Both the position numbers and the translations under genes were made by a program. A DNA stretch of 64,000 bases, from the NCBI GenBank assembly GCA_029776225.1, contig JAKOTR010000033.1, forward strand, positions 62,001 to 126,000, written 5' to 3'. This stretch comes from Acidobacteriota bacterium (GTDB lineage: Bacteria > Acidobacteriota > Terriglobia > Bryobacterales > Bryobacteraceae). Shown here in pieces: positions 40,860 through 50,223 of the stretch. How positions within the stretch are numbered: position 1 is the stretch's first letter; every line of letters starts with the position of its first letter. The notes under the pieces are model-generated. The model worked only from the letters and a program-made list of their open reading frames with translations, made no database searches and was not told where the DNA came from.

Positions 40860-41485
40860 TGCCCCGCCGCCGGTTTCGGGTTGCGAATGAGGTCGGCCAA
40901 GGTGGCGGCGCGCTCGCGGGCCATGTGCATGTACGTCTCGTTCTTCGCGATGCGGTCCAGCAGCGGCAGGAACTGCTCGGCGGCGACCAGCCGCCCGCGG
41001 TTATACGAGACGTGCAACTGCAAAAGCGCCTGGTTCACGCCGAGCTTATCAAACTTCGCCGCGCGTTCGAGGTTGATATAGTGGCGCTGGCTCTCAGAGA
41101 TGCGTTCGAACCAGTCGAGCAGCTTTTGAGCCTCGGGTTCCACGGAGTAGTTGAACTGGACTTCCTTCTTTTCCGGGCCGTTCTCGTAGCGGAAGGTCTT
41201 GATTCCTGTCTTGGCGACCTTCAGCCCGGATTCAAGCGGCCGCGAGAAATAGCCCAGCTTCTCCGTGAGTGCGAAGATCTCCTCGGTTTCCTTGGGGTGG
41301 AGATTGAAGACGAGCGGGTTGTCGTCGTCGGGTGCTTCTTTGTATTCGCCTCGCCCCTGCTTGTCGATCGCGATGGCGACATAAGCGGGGTCGCTGCCCG
41401 GAAAAGACTTCGAGTAGATGATTTTGGGCGACTCAGCCGCGGACAGCATCGCAACGGCTGCGAGGGAAACCAGCAGCGTTCTCAT
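40856..41485 (-). CDS. Exported protein of unknown function
   Basis: 209 residues. Signal peptide [18 protein letters not shown] starts at the Met 41485, overlapping the ruvC stop by 4 bp; the upstream extension of the frame is not used. The mature protein has a beta-rich first half ([17 protein letters not shown]) and a helical second half ([18 protein letters not shown]). No family recognised. Tight coupling to the exported TPR-thioredoxin protein suggests a functional pair. Confidence 0.75.
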   Translation of the reverse strand: MRTLLVSLAAVAMLSAAESPKIIYSKSFPGSDPAYVAIAIDKQGRGEYKEAPDDDNPLVFNLHPKETEEIFALTEKLGYFSRPLESGLKVAKTGIKTFRYENGPEKKEVQFNYSVEPEAQKLLDWFERISESQRHYINLERAAKFDKLGVNQALLQLHVSYNRGRLVAAEQFLPLLDRIAKNETYMHMARERAATLADLIRNPKPAAGQ

Positions 41486-41970
41486 CGCGTCACTCCCACG
41501 ATGTGGCGCGTGGCGTGGCAGATCGCCGCCGCGCAAGCGTCGGAAGCGTCCTCAGATTCCAGGGCACGGTCGAGATTCAGGAGGGAACCCACCATCATCT
41601 GCACCTGTTGCTTCTCCGCGCGGCCGTAGCCGACCACGCTGGTCTTGATCTCAAGCGGCGAATATTCACCGCATTCCAGCCCTGCTTCGGCAATCACCAG
41701 CATTACGGCGCCCCTCACGTGCGCGAGTTTGAGCATCGTCTTCACGTTTGCGCCGTAAAAGACTTCCTCAATGGCGGCGGCCTCCGGCGCGTGCCGCCGG
41801 ATCAATTCCCTCAACTCGCCGGCGATGTGTGCGAGCCGCGTTTCCAGCGGGCGGGCGGGGCTGGTCCGGATCACTCCGGCCTCGATGAGGCGGTGCGACC
41901 GCCCGTCGCTGTCAATAATCCCGTAGCCGGTGCGCTCCGTGCCGCAATCGATGCCCAGAACGCGCATCAC
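41482..41970 (-). CDS. ruvC: Crossover junction endodeoxyribonuclease RuvC
   Basis: Holliday-junction resolvase, 162 residues. Catalytic acidic residues are in place: Asp in [14 protein letters not shown], Glu in AAIEEVFYG, Glu in [12 protein letters not shown], and the terminal Asp pair in [14 protein letters not shown]. It follows yebC after 7 nt, a common order. ruvA and ruvB are not nearby. The second Met (41967) is an equally good start. Confidence 0.96.
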   Translation of the reverse strand: MMRVLGIDCGTERTGYGIIDSDGRSHRLIEAGVIRTSPARPLETRLAHIAGELRELIRRHAPEAAAIEEVFYGANVKTMLKLAHVRGAVMLVIAEAGLECGEYSPLEIKTSVVGYGRAEKQQVQMMVGSLLNLDRALESEDASDACAAAICHATRHIVGVTR

Positions 41971-41977
41971 CGGCCCG

Positions 41978-42724
41978 CTACTGAGCCAGCGCTTCCATCA
42001 CGCTCTCGTCGATATCGAAGTTGGCGAAGACGTCCTGCACGTCGTCGTGCTCTTCGAGTACTTCGGCGAGTTTGAGCATGGAGGCGGCTTCCTTGCCTTC
42101 CAACTTCACCAGCACATTCGGAATCATGGCCAGCTTGGCCGAGCTGGTTTCAATCCCCGCCTGCTGAACCGCTGCCACCACGGCGTCGTGCGCTTCCGGC
42201 GGAGAGATGATTTCCCACTGGGTCCCATCGTTGCGAATGTCTTCGGCGCCGGCATCGATCACGATTTCCATGAGCTGCTCTTCGGTGGCGTTCTCCTGCG
42301 GAATGAGGATCTGGCTCTTGCGCTCGAACAGGCGGGCCACGCTGCCCTGCTCGCCGAGTTTGCCTCCGAATTTCGAGAACAGGTGCCGGATTTCGCTGAC
42401 GGTGCGGTTCCGGTTGTCCGTCGCCGCGTGCACGAGCAGGGCGACTCCGCCCGGCCCGTACCCTTCGAAGGTCACTTCCTCGATCTGACCGCCTTCCAGT
42501 TCGCCCGTGCCACGCTGGATGGCGCGTTTGATGTTGTCAGACGGCATGCTGACTGCTTTGGCCGCGAGAATGGCGGTTCGCAGTCGCGGATTGGAGTCCG
42601 GGTCGCCGCCGTTTCGTGCGGCAATCATGATTTCTTTAATGATGCGGGTGAATATCTTTCCCCGCTTAGCGTCCAGGGCGGCCTTCTTATGCTTAATCGT
42701 CGCCCACTTCGAATGTCCTGACAT
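41978..42724 (-). CDS. yebC: YebC/PmpR-family regulatory protein
   Basis: 248 residues, full length for the family. Signature N-terminus [22 protein letters not shown] and the [27 protein letters not shown] and [12 protein letters not shown]-like (here [11 protein letters not shown]) motifs. Members have been described as DNA-binding regulators and, more recently, as factors acting on stalled ribosomes; which applies here is not decidable. First gene of the six-gene operon to tpiA. Confidence 0.95.
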   Translation of the reverse strand: MSGHSKWATIKHKKAALDAKRGKIFTRIIKEIMIAARNGGDPDSNPRLRTAILAAKAVSMPSDNIKRAIQRGTGELEGGQIEEVTFEGYGPGGVALLVHAATDNRNRTVSEIRHLFSKFGGKLGEQGSVARLFERKSQILIPQENATEEQLMEIVIDAGAEDIRNDGTQWEIISPPEAHDAVVAAVQQAGIETSSAKLAMIPNVLVKLEGKEAASMLKLAEVLEEHDDVQDVFANFDIDESVMEALAQ

Positions 42725-42855
42725 GCGAACCTCGGGGAGGAACAGAATACCGGTGTCGTGAACCGATCAAACGCAGGATATCAGAATCAAGGATTGCCAC
42801 TCAAGTCGTACAAAGCTCTGGCGAGAGTACCGTTTCCCGGCGGCTTACCTTACAC

Positions 42856-43992
42856 TTAGGAGCCGCCAAGCCTCCGGAGCTGCCTGTGCGCCAGGCGGCT
42901 CCACGGGGCGGTCTCACGGCGCCGGTAGCGGGGGGCGGTGCGCGCCGCCTCGATCGCGCGGGCGTACATACGCCGGGCAGCGGCAACGTCGCCCAGGTTC
43001 TCGAGCACCTGGCCGTAGTAGTACAGACCTTCCGGGTCATAGGGGCGCCGCTCGACATAGGTTTCCAGCTCGCGCCGCGCGTCGCCGTACTGCCGCGCTT
43101 CCAGGTACACGGCGCCGACTTCCCGCAGGATCTCGTTCATGCTGTGCGTTTCGTCCTGGTTGACGACGGTCTGGAAGTGCTCGAGCGCCTCCTTCAGGCG
43201 GCCCTGCGCGCGCGCAATGCGGCCTAACTGGAAATGGGCGTCGGTGAGGGATGGATCGATCGCCACCGCGTTCTGGAACCGCCGCACGGCTTCGCCAATC
43301 TGGCGCCTCTGCTGGTAGATGAGGCCGAGCTGGTATTGCGCATCGGCGTCGTGCGGATTCACCGCCGCGGCATCGAGCATCCGGCGGAAGGCCTGCCGGC
43401 GGCGCAGTCCCGCTCCCAGGCGGCTGAACTCGGCGCCAAGGTAAAAGAAGATCAGAATCAGGAAGAACGGGGACGCCATCCAGCGGAGGATGTACTGAAG
43501 AGGCATCCAGAAGAAAGCGACCGCGATCAGCGGAATCCAGGAGAGCGCCACTACTCCGGCCGAAATGCCATTGCCCACGCCGAAAACCGTGCGGACCGCG
43601 AAGAACATCAGCACCCCGAAGAAAGCGTAGGCGAGCGCGGCGGCGATCGGGAATGCCGCGTAGGGGAGAAACATGAGGGCGGCGAGCAGGGGGATTTGGG
43701 AAGCCGTCCACGCCATCGCCGTGCAGGTGAGCAGCGGCGAGTAGTCGCGCTCGAAAACCGTTCCGAACGCGCCCAGCCGGCCGAGCAGCGTCGCCGTCAG
43801 GATCGTGGAGGGCACATAGACGGCTGCCAGCAGCAGCAAGGGGACATAAAAGCTCACGCGGAACGGCAGCAGCCATCCGGCCGCGAGCGCGGCGAAACCG
43901 GCAAAAAGGAGGCTGCCCTGGTCGAGTATGCCGCTCATCGCGGAGGCGGGATGGTGAAACAACTCAAACAGGAGCTTAAGATTGCGCAACAC
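42856..43992 (-). CDS. Membrane protein with Yip1-like and TPR domains
   Basis: 378 residues. The first ~195 contain about five membrane helices in a Yip1-like arrangement (LFELFHHPASAMSGI, then FLPYAAFPIAAALAYAFFGVL in part). A hydrophilic C-terminal half follows with at least four TPRs (ADAQYQLGLIYQQRRQIGEA, DAHFQLGRIARAQGRLKEA). The TPRs probably face the cytosol. Role unknown. Divergent from galU with ~86 nt between. Confidence 0.75.
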   Translation of the reverse strand: MLRNLKLLFELFHHPASAMSGILDQGSLLFAGFAALAAGWLLPFRVSFYVPLLLLAAVYVPSTILTATLLGRLGAFGTVFERDYSPLLTCTAMAWTASQIPLLAALMFLPYAAFPIAAALAYAFFGVLMFFAVRTVFGVGNGISAGVVALSWIPLIAVAFFWMPLQYILRWMASPFFLILIFFYLGAEFSRLGAGLRRRQAFRRMLDAAAVNPHDADAQYQLGLIYQQRRQIGEAVRRFQNAVAIDPSLTDAHFQLGRIARAQGRLKEALEHFQTVVNQDETHSMNEILREVGAVYLEARQYGDARRELETYVERRPYDPEGLYYYGQVLENLGDVAAARRMYARAIEAARTAPRYRRRETAPWSRLAHRQLRRLGGS

Positions 43993-44078
43993 TTTGGATC
44001 AGGATAACAGCGGCGGGTCGAAGGGGGGAACCCGGAGAAACGTCCTATTCCGAGGAGTTGGCCTGTTATATTCAAGAG

Positions 44079-44966
44079 GTGATTCGAAGCGCAATTGTTC
44101 CGGTGGCGGGCCTTGGCACGCGATTGCTGCCCGCTACAAAGTCCCAGCCGAAAGAAATGCTTCCGGTGGCGCGGAAGCCGATCGTGCAGTACGTAGTGGA
44201 AGAACTGGCGGCAAACGGCATCGACCAGGTGCTGTTCATCACGGGCCGCAACAAGACTTCCATCGAAAATCACTTCGACAGCGACCCCGAACTGCTGCGC
44301 ACGCTCAACTCGGCAAACAAGCAGGAACTGCTCGAACAACTGGCGTTTGAGGACCTCAAGACGCACTTTTTCTACACGCGGCAGCGTTTCCAGCGCGGGC
44401 TGGGCGATGCGGTGCTGTGCGGAGAGAATTTCGCCGGCGAGGAGCCGTTCGTGGTGGCGCTGGGCGATTCGATTCTCGGGCTGCACGCGAATTCGCAAAC
44501 CGTGGCGCGCATGATCAAGGTGTTCGAGGACCGGCGGGCGAGCGCCGTGATCGCGGTGGAGGAAGTTCCGCCCGAGCAGACCATGCATTACGGCATCGTG
44601 CAGCCGGCTGAAGACGGGGAAGGTGAGGCCTTCCGGATCGTGAGTCTGGTGGAGAAGCCGAAACCGGAAGAGGCGCCCAGCAATCTCGCCATTGCGGGGC
44701 GTTACGTGTTCTCGCCGCTGATCTTCGACATGATCCGGCGGGTGCAGCCGGATCACAGGGGCGAAATCCAGCTCACCGACGCCATCCAACTGATGTGCGA
44801 GGAAGGCAAGCGCGTGCTGGCGTTGAAGCTGCCGCCCGGTGAGCGCCGTTACGACATCGGTAATTTTGCGAGTTACTTCGAGACGTTCGTCGAGTTCGCG
44901 CTGGCGGACCCGGTCCACGGCCCCTGCCTGCGCGCGTTCCTGGAACGCATCCTTCAAAAATCCTGA
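44079..44966 (+). CDS. galU: UTP--glucose-1-phosphate uridylyltransferase
   Basis: Makes UDP-glucose for glycans and possibly for the glucosyltransferases at 27-34 kb. ~295 residues. Nucleotide-binding signature IVPVAGLGTRLLPATKS, then KEMLPVARKPIVQYVVEE, ALGDSILG metal site and SLVEKPKPEEAPSNLAIAGRYV. The frame opens with TTG at 44058, but the GTG at 44079 gives the usual GalU N-terminus; neither has a clear ribosome-binding site. The next gene starts on the base after its stop. Confidence 0.95.
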   Translation: MIRSAIVPVAGLGTRLLPATKSQPKEMLPVARKPIVQYVVEELAANGIDQVLFITGRNKTSIENHFDSDPELLRTLNSANKQELLEQLAFEDLKTHFFYTRQRFQRGLGDAVLCGENFAGEEPFVVALGDSILGLHANSQTVARMIKVFEDRRASAVIAVEEVPPEQTMHYGIVQPAEDGEGEAFRIVSLVEKPKPEEAPSNLAIAGRYVFSPLIFDMIRRVQPDHRGEIQLTDAIQLMCEEGKRVLALKLPPGERRYDIGNFASYFETFVEFALADPVHGPCLRAFLERILQKS

Positions 44967-46370
44967 ATGAAACGGCTGTTCTTCGCGGCGCTGTTGACGG
45001 GACTGGCGGCCTGCCGCCTGTGCCACATCGGCGTGCTGTGGACCGAGGAGAACCTGCCGATGGCGGCGGCGATCCAGATGCTCGGCGGCAAGACGCTTTA
45101 CCGCGACGTCTGGTTCGACAAGCCGCCGCTGACCTCCGCGGTTTATCTGCTGTGGGGCGCGCAGGCGGGCTGGCTGCTGCGCGTTGCCGGGGCGCTGTAC
45201 GTCTTCACCGCGTGCGTGCTGCTCTACCGTTTCGCGAGCCGCATGTGGAGCGAGCGGGAAGGGATGCTGGCCGCCGCGCTGCTGGGCTTTTTCCTGACGT
45301 TCGGAATTCCGGCGGCCGTGATTCCGCTGGCGTCAGACCTGCTGATGGCGGCTCCGCACATCGCGGCCGTGTACCTGGCCTGGCGCGGGCGGCCGCTGTG
45401 GAGCGGTGCTCTGGCCGGAGTGGCTTTCCTCGTCAGCAGCAAGGCGGTGTTCGTGATTGCGGCATGCGCGTTGTGGCAGTACCGCGCGCTGCCGCAGCTC
45501 GCCCTGGGCTTTCTGATTCCCAACGCGGCGGCGCTCGGCTGGCTGTGGATGCGCGGGGCGTTCGGGGATTACCTCGAGCAGGTGTGGCGGCTCGGTTTCC
45601 TCTACGCGGGGGACACGTTCTTGGAGAATCCGGTGGCAGCCGGGCTCAGGCGGACCGCGAACTGGATGGGCTTCCACGCGGCGCTCGTGGCGGGCGCGGC
45701 CTGGTACTGGCTGCGGGAGCGGAAACCCGACCGGCTGCGCATGGCGCTGTGGGCGGCGCTGGCGCTGGCGGGCGTGACGGCGGGATGGCGATTTTTCCCG
45801 CGCTACTATTTCCTGCTGCTGCCGGTGATGGCGCTGGCCGCGGCGCGGGGGTATATGCTGATGCCGCGGCGGCGGGCGGCGGCGCTGCTCGCGCTCACGC
45901 TGGCGGTTCCGTTCGTGCGGTTCGGACCGCGGTACGTCTTGCTGGCGCGGGATGCGCTCTCCGGGCGGCCCTCCGAGTGGGTCGACGTGGCGATGGACCG
46001 CGACAGCCGGGAGGCGGCACGCCTGATAGGCGAGCAGGCGCGGCCGGGGGATACGCTGTTCGTCTGGGGATACCGCCCGGACCTCTATATCTACACCCGG
46101 CTGCCCGCCGCAACGCGTTTTCTGGAATCGCAGCCGTTGAGCGGCGTGCTGGCGGACCGCCACCTGTTCGCCACCGATTCGGTGGCGCCGGAGTGGGCGC
46201 GGCGGAACCGCGAGGAACTGGTTCGTTCCCGGCCAAGCTTCATCGTAGACGGGTTAGGTAACTATAACCCGCGGCTGGCAATCGAGAAGTACGCGGACTT
46301 ACAACCCTGGCTGGCGCAGTACGAGCGCCTGAGCGGGACGCCGTTTTGCGTTATCTACCGGCGGCGGTGA
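44967..46370 (+). CDS. Integral-membrane glycosyltransferase, GT39/ArnT-like
   Basis: 467 residues with ~10 membrane helices. The first periplasmic loop carries LYRDVWFDKPPLTSAVYLL, the acidic/PP(L)T motif of PMT/ArnT-type enzymes that use polyprenyl-phosphate sugars. A C-terminal soluble domain (from ~345) has RPGDTLFVWGYRPDLYIYT. Substrate unknown; the zero-gap linkage to galU hints at a glucose-derived lipid-linked donor. The stop codon lies inside the hairpin at 46358-46402. Confidence 0.8.
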   Translation: MKRLFFAALLTGLAACRLCHIGVLWTEENLPMAAAIQMLGGKTLYRDVWFDKPPLTSAVYLLWGAQAGWLLRVAGALYVFTACVLLYRFASRMWSEREGMLAAALLGFFLTFGIPAAVIPLASDLLMAAPHIAAVYLAWRGRPLWSGALAGVAFLVSSKAVFVIAACALWQYRALPQLALGFLIPNAAALGWLWMRGAFGDYLEQVWRLGFLYAGDTFLENPVAAGLRRTANWMGFHAALVAGAAWYWLRERKPDRLRMALWAALALAGVTAGWRFFPRYYFLLLPVMALAAARGYMLMPRRRAAALLALTLAVPFVRFGPRYVLLARDALSGRPSEWVDVAMDRDSREAARLIGEQARPGDTLFVWGYRPDLYIYTRLPAATRFLESQPLSGVLADRHLFATDSVAPEWARRNREELVRSRPSFIVDGLGNYNPRLAIEKYADLQPWLAQYERLSGTPFCVIYRRR

Positions 46371-46402
46371 CGCCGAAGCACATCTTGCTTCACTGCCGCC
46401 GG
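46358..46402. terminator. Hairpin between convergent genes
   Basis: A 13-bp stem with one G-U pair (46358-46370 with 46390-46402, 19-nt loop) covers the stop of the GT39-like gene and precedes the 3' end of the M1 gene. It can serve both convergent transcripts. T-runs are absent. Confidence 0.5.
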
Positions 46403-46420
46403 CAATTGCTCTCTCAGCTC

Positions 46421-48175
46421 TCACATCTTTTTCACTTCCATCTCACAAAGCACCGCGTGAAGAGGATTGAACTCCACCCGCTCCGGCACGAAGCCTAACT
46501 GGAACTTGAACGGAGTGTTTTCGCCCTCGACGATAAGCTTGCCGGACATGCCTTTTTGTCCTGCAAACATCAGGACAGGCAGCACCGTCCGGAAGTTCTT
46601 GGACACACCGCGCTGCTCAACCGTTCCATGGAACAGAGCACCTTTCTCATTGGGAGTAATGCCGTACCGTACGGTTAGGGACGGCTGTTCCGAACCGTAG
46701 ACCCACTGGTTGAAGAACCAGGACATGTCCATGCCGAAGTGCTCTTCGATGATTTTCCGGAAATCTTCGGTGGAAGCATCGCGGCCGCGGTAGGTTTCGA
46801 CAAAGTCGCGCATCATTGCGATGAATCGCGAGTCGTCACGGGTGGCGAAGTTGTACGCAATCATCCGAAGCATATGCAGCACATAAGCGCCCTTGGCGTA
46901 GACGAGCCGCGAGAATGCGTCGGGATTTCTAACCGTGCTCAGCCGCCGCCCGAGCCAGATGGGGCCGGCATCGCAGGCGCGCAGCCTGGAGTTATACAGC
47001 GGGGCGAAGATGGAGTCTCTTTGCCCTTCCAGATAGGTACGGAACTTGGCGTCTCCTCCAGTCGCGTGCAGGTACAGGCCTGCCGAGTACTCCGCGAAGC
47101 CTTCCGACAGCCATTCGTCGTGGCAGGTCTTCACGCCGACCAGGTGCCCCCACCACTGGTGCGCGACCTCGTGCGGCCCGACCCCCTCAAGGAACTCCCG
47201 CGTCGATCTGGAATGACTGATCCCCCACTGGTTGCGGATGGTCGGATCGAGAAATGCAATGTATGGCAGGAAGACCAGCGTAGGCCAACTCTGCCCGTAG
47301 GATCTGACAGGCTGCTGGGTGATCGACAGGGCTGGGAACCCGAGCGGACCGAAGTAATGGGTAAAGAGTTGAATTGAACCCACAGCTTCCGACAAAGCGG
47401 CATTGGCCATGCCGGTAGTGGTGATAGCCCCTCCAATGCCCAACTGGGACGCGCCCCTCTGGCTGGCGATCATGTCCATTTGCCTAAGCTCGTCGTTGAG
47501 CCTGTCGTTTACATAGACGGTAATCTCCGTGCCGCCTTGTTTGGCCGATTTAGTCTTGAACGAGCCGAAATTAAACCCTACCACGGTGTAAGGAATTTCC
47601 GTATTCCGTTCCGAAATCGAGTAATTTCCCTCGGTGGAACGTCTTATAAGTTTGCCGGTTCCGACCAGCGTGAATTCCTTCGGCGTCCGGGACCGTAGCT
47701 GGTACACCGCGCGGTCCGTAAACGGATCGCCGGGGATGTCCAGTTTCGGAAACCAGCTTGACCTGCTCCCCACATAGAAGTTGCCGTTGCCTTCTTTTTG
47801 GACTACGTCTTCGCCGGCGTACTCGACTGTCAAGACGCCTTTCTCGCCCTTCACGAGCGGCTTGGGAAAGATCACCCACAGGTCAGCGTCTTTTCTCTCG
47901 TCTTCCTGAATGAATTTCAACTCGGCGCCGCGGGCGGTCATTCTTGATACGCGCAGGCGGGGAGCAAGGCGCACATTCAGCAGGCGGGCGCCGTCCGCTA
48001 GCGATGCAAACTCGATCTCCGCGGCCCCGCTCAGTTTGCCGCTCTTTTCGATCGTCACATCGATCTTCGTGGCCAGGGTGTCGACCAGCGCACGGGCGGC
48101 GGGACCCGGGTCGCCGGGCAGGTGAAACGACGTCCAGGTGTCAAACATATTGCGTTCCTGATGGAGGAGCAGCAC
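46421..48175 (-). CDS. M1 family aminopeptidase, main frame (5' part frameshifted)
   Basis: 584 codons from GTG 48175. The M1 zinc site is intact: HEVAHQWWGH, then exactly 18 residues to the Glu of LSEGFAEYSAGLYLH. The N-terminal propeptide-like beta domain (VTIEKSGKLSGAAEIEFASL) and the C-terminal helical region (GYRGRD, FFNQWVYGSEQPSLTV; parts) are normal. This is not the true N-terminus: frame-matching sequence continues upstream in another frame (next entry), and the two join by one −1 shift at the T5 run 48218-48222. Secreted zinc aminopeptidase if the full protein is made. Confidence 0.8.
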   Translation of the reverse strand: MLLLHQERNMFDTWTSFHLPGDPGPAARALVDTLATKIDVTIEKSGKLSGAAEIEFASLADGARLLNVRLAPRLRVSRMTARGAELKFIQEDERKDADLWVIFPKPLVKGEKGVLTVEYAGEDVVQKEGNGNFYVGSRSSWFPKLDIPGDPFTDRAVYQLRSRTPKEFTLVGTGKLIRRSTEGNYSISERNTEIPYTVVGFNFGSFKTKSAKQGGTEITVYVNDRLNDELRQMDMIASQRGASQLGIGGAITTTGMANAALSEAVGSIQLFTHYFGPLGFPALSITQQPVRSYGQSWPTLVFLPYIAFLDPTIRNQWGISHSRSTREFLEGVGPHEVAHQWWGHLVGVKTCHDEWLSEGFAEYSAGLYLHATGGDAKFRTYLEGQRDSIFAPLYNSRLRACDAGPIWLGRRLSTVRNPDAFSRLVYAKGAYVLHMLRMIAYNFATRDDSRFIAMMRDFVETYRGRDASTEDFRKIIEEHFGMDMSWFFNQWVYGSEQPSLTVRYGITPNEKGALFHGTVEQRGVSKNFRTVLPVLMFAGQKGMSGKLIVEGENTPFKFQLGFVPERVEFNPLHAVLCEMEVKKM

Positions 48176-48218
48176 TTCGTCGTCGCCCTGCGGATCGATG
48201 ACGAACAGGACCGGCCGT

Positions 48219-48684
48219 TTTTCCGTCCGTGAATATCGGCAATCAGCAGGCGCTCTCTCGGAGAACAGAAGCCCGCCAGCAGGCGGGCCTCGATGTTTCT
48301 CCGGAGCGTATCGCGAAATAGCTTGCGAAAATCCTGCAGGACATCGCCGGCTTTGGAGAGCTCCGGCGCGGGCCGCGCGTTGAGTCCGGCGGCGAGCTTC
48401 GTTACGGTTTCATCCGTTGCGACGAGCACCAGTTCTCGAAATGGCTCTTCCACTTCGGGCCTGCCGCCGGTAAATCGCCGGAGCTGGCGGTCTTCAACCT
48501 CATCGGGAGGCTTTAGGGAAAAGCTGCCGTCGCCGAGGAACACCGCCCCGGAGACGCGCCCGCCAACCGGCGTGAGCATATACAGCGTTCCTTGGGTGAA
48601 ACGAAACGTCGTGCCGCTCCCGGTATCGAGCACCGCGTTTTCGAGAACAAAGGAGTTGTTCGCGTCCGGAGTTACGGTGCGCAA
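48219..48684 (-). pseudogene. 5' fragment of the M1 aminopeptidase gene, out of frame
   Basis: Codes a beta-rich domain (NNSFVLENAVLDTGSGTTFR, GRVSGAVFLGDGSFSLKPP, ELVLVATDETVTKL) ending ERLLIADIHGRK, which in the adjacent frame continues as RPVLFVIDPQGDDEVLLLHQE. One extra A in the minus-strand A5 run restores a single protein. The start is unclear: in-frame codons extend upstream (QTDQELLDNYRQL), but the only convincing signal peptide (LVLVSASCVLAAG) is in a different frame, suggesting a second one-base loss near 48738. Confidence 0.65.
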
Positions 48685-48972
48685 CTGCCGGTAGTTATCG
48701 AGCAGTTCCTGGTCGGTCTGGCTGAGTAAGTGGAGCCCGCCGCCAGAACACAGGAAGCAGAAACCAGAACCAGCCAGCAGATTTTGGATATAGAGAGCAG
48801 TATATGCGAAGTGTCTCGAAATGAAAGTTCCAATTTGACGAAAAGATTACTGGATCGCAGCCGCAAGGAGCCCGCTAACGGAATTCCACCAGCCGGAACC
48901 CCTGGTCCTGGTTATTACCAGCCGCTGCCTGAGTGTAATAAAGCATTTTGGCGATCCGCCGATAAAACCATT

Positions 48973-50193
48973 GTGGATGTTTTTGTGGCCCGGCAGGCGA
49001 TTTTCGATCGCCGCCTGGAAGTGTTCGGATATGAGCTGCTGTTCCGGTCCTGCCGTAACAACGCCTATGACGGCGTGGACGGCGATCTGGCGAGCTCGCA
49101 GGTGATTTCCAGCAGCTTCTATTCGATCGGGATCGAAAACATCCTGGGGGGAAAGCGGGCGTTCATCAATTTTCCACGGAAGCTGCTGGTGGAAGACTGC
49201 GCTTCGCTGCTGCCGCGGGAAGTGGCGGTAATCGAAATCCTGGAAGGCGTCGAAGGGGACGAGGAGGTACTGGAGGCGTGCGCCGCGCTGCGGCGGCGGG
49301 GGTATCTGCTGGCGCTGGACGACTTCGCTGACGGGAAGAAGGCGTCCCCGCTCACCCAACTGGCCGACATCATCAAGGTTGATTTCCGGGTCACCGAGCC
49401 CGCCAAGCAGGAGGAACTGGTCCGCCGGTACGGGCGGCGCGGCATACGCATGCTGGCGGAAAAAGTAGAGACGCAGGCGGAGTTCGAGCGGGCCCGGAAA
49501 ATGGGCTACTCGTATTTCCAGGGGTATTTCTTCGCCCGTCCGATGATCGTTCACGGGCGGGAGATACCCGGGTTCAAGCTCAACTACCTGCGTATTCTGC
49601 GCGAAGTACACCAGCCGGAGCTGGACTACAAGCGTCTGGAAGAGCTGCTGAAGCCGGAGGTATCGCTCACTTACAAACTGCTGCGGTACGTAAACTCCGC
49701 GGTATTCGGGTTTAACCGGCGGATCGAATCCATCAAGGAAGCGCTGGTGCTGGTGGGAGAAAACGAAATCCGGAAGTGGGTTTCGGTAGTGGTGCTGCCG
49801 CAGATGGCGGGGAACAAACCGGGCGAGCTCGTGGTGACGGCGGCGGTGCGGGCGCGATTTTGCGAACTGATGGCAAAGCCGGCCGGGCTGGAGTCACGCG
49901 AGCAGGAACTGTTCCTGATGGGGCTCTTTTCACTGCTCGACGTGATGATGGACCAGCCGATGGAGGCCCTGTTGGATCAGCTCAATACGGCCGACGACAT
50001 ACGGGCGGCGCTGCTCGAAAGCGCTCCGGAAGGCGATCGCGTGGCCAGCGTCTACGCGCTGATGCGCGCCAATGAGCAGGCGGACTGGGACAAACTCGCG
50101 GCGATCGCCAGGCAACTGGCGATACCAGTGGAACGAATCCCGGAGATCTACATGGAAGCGGTCCAGTGGGGGGACCGCATATTCAGGACGTAG
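48973..50193 (+). CDS. EAL-HDOD (YuxH-type) signalling protein
   Basis: 406 residues. An N-terminal degenerate EAL domain (~1-185) begins VDVFVARQAIFDRRLEVFGYELLFRS; the EAL triad is ELL and most metal ligands are altered (IEILEGVEG, LALDDFADG, IIKVDF). It is therefore probably a c-di-GMP-binding or inactive module. The C-terminal HDOD domain (~190-385) has LLRYVNSAVFG and ALVLVGENEIRKWVSVVVL. The start is GTG 48973 by family alignment; the open frame to 48730 runs into the divergent peptidase gene and is unlikely. Confidence 0.85.
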   Translation: MDVFVARQAIFDRRLEVFGYELLFRSCRNNAYDGVDGDLASSQVISSSFYSIGIENILGGKRAFINFPRKLLVEDCASLLPREVAVIEILEGVEGDEEVLEACAALRRRGYLLALDDFADGKKASPLTQLADIIKVDFRVTEPAKQEELVRRYGRRGIRMLAEKVETQAEFERARKMGYSYFQGYFFARPMIVHGREIPGFKLNYLRILREVHQPELDYKRLEELLKPEVSLTYKLLRYVNSAVFGFNRRIESIKEALVLVGENEIRKWVSVVVLPQMAGNKPGELVVTAAVRARFCELMAKPAGLESREQELFLMGLFSLLDVMMDQPMEALLDQLNTADDIRAALLESAPEGDRVASVYALMRANEQADWDKLAAIARQLAIPVERIPEIYMEAVQWGDRIFRT

Positions 50194-50202
50194 CGTCCCC
50201 CC
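50168..50202. terminator. Hairpin between convergent genes
   Basis: A perfect 8-bp G-C stem (50168-50175 with 50195-50202, 19-nt loop) spans the stop codon of the EAL-HDOD gene, 22 nt from the 3' end of tkt on the other strand. No T-run. Confidence 0.45.
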
Positions 50203-50223
50203 GGAAAGGCACTACTAACCCGC

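Noticed and set aside
48730-48972. 81-codon N-terminal extension of the EAL-HDOD protein
   Set aside because: Not part of the family alignment, overlaps the divergent peptidase gene, no ribosome-binding site.
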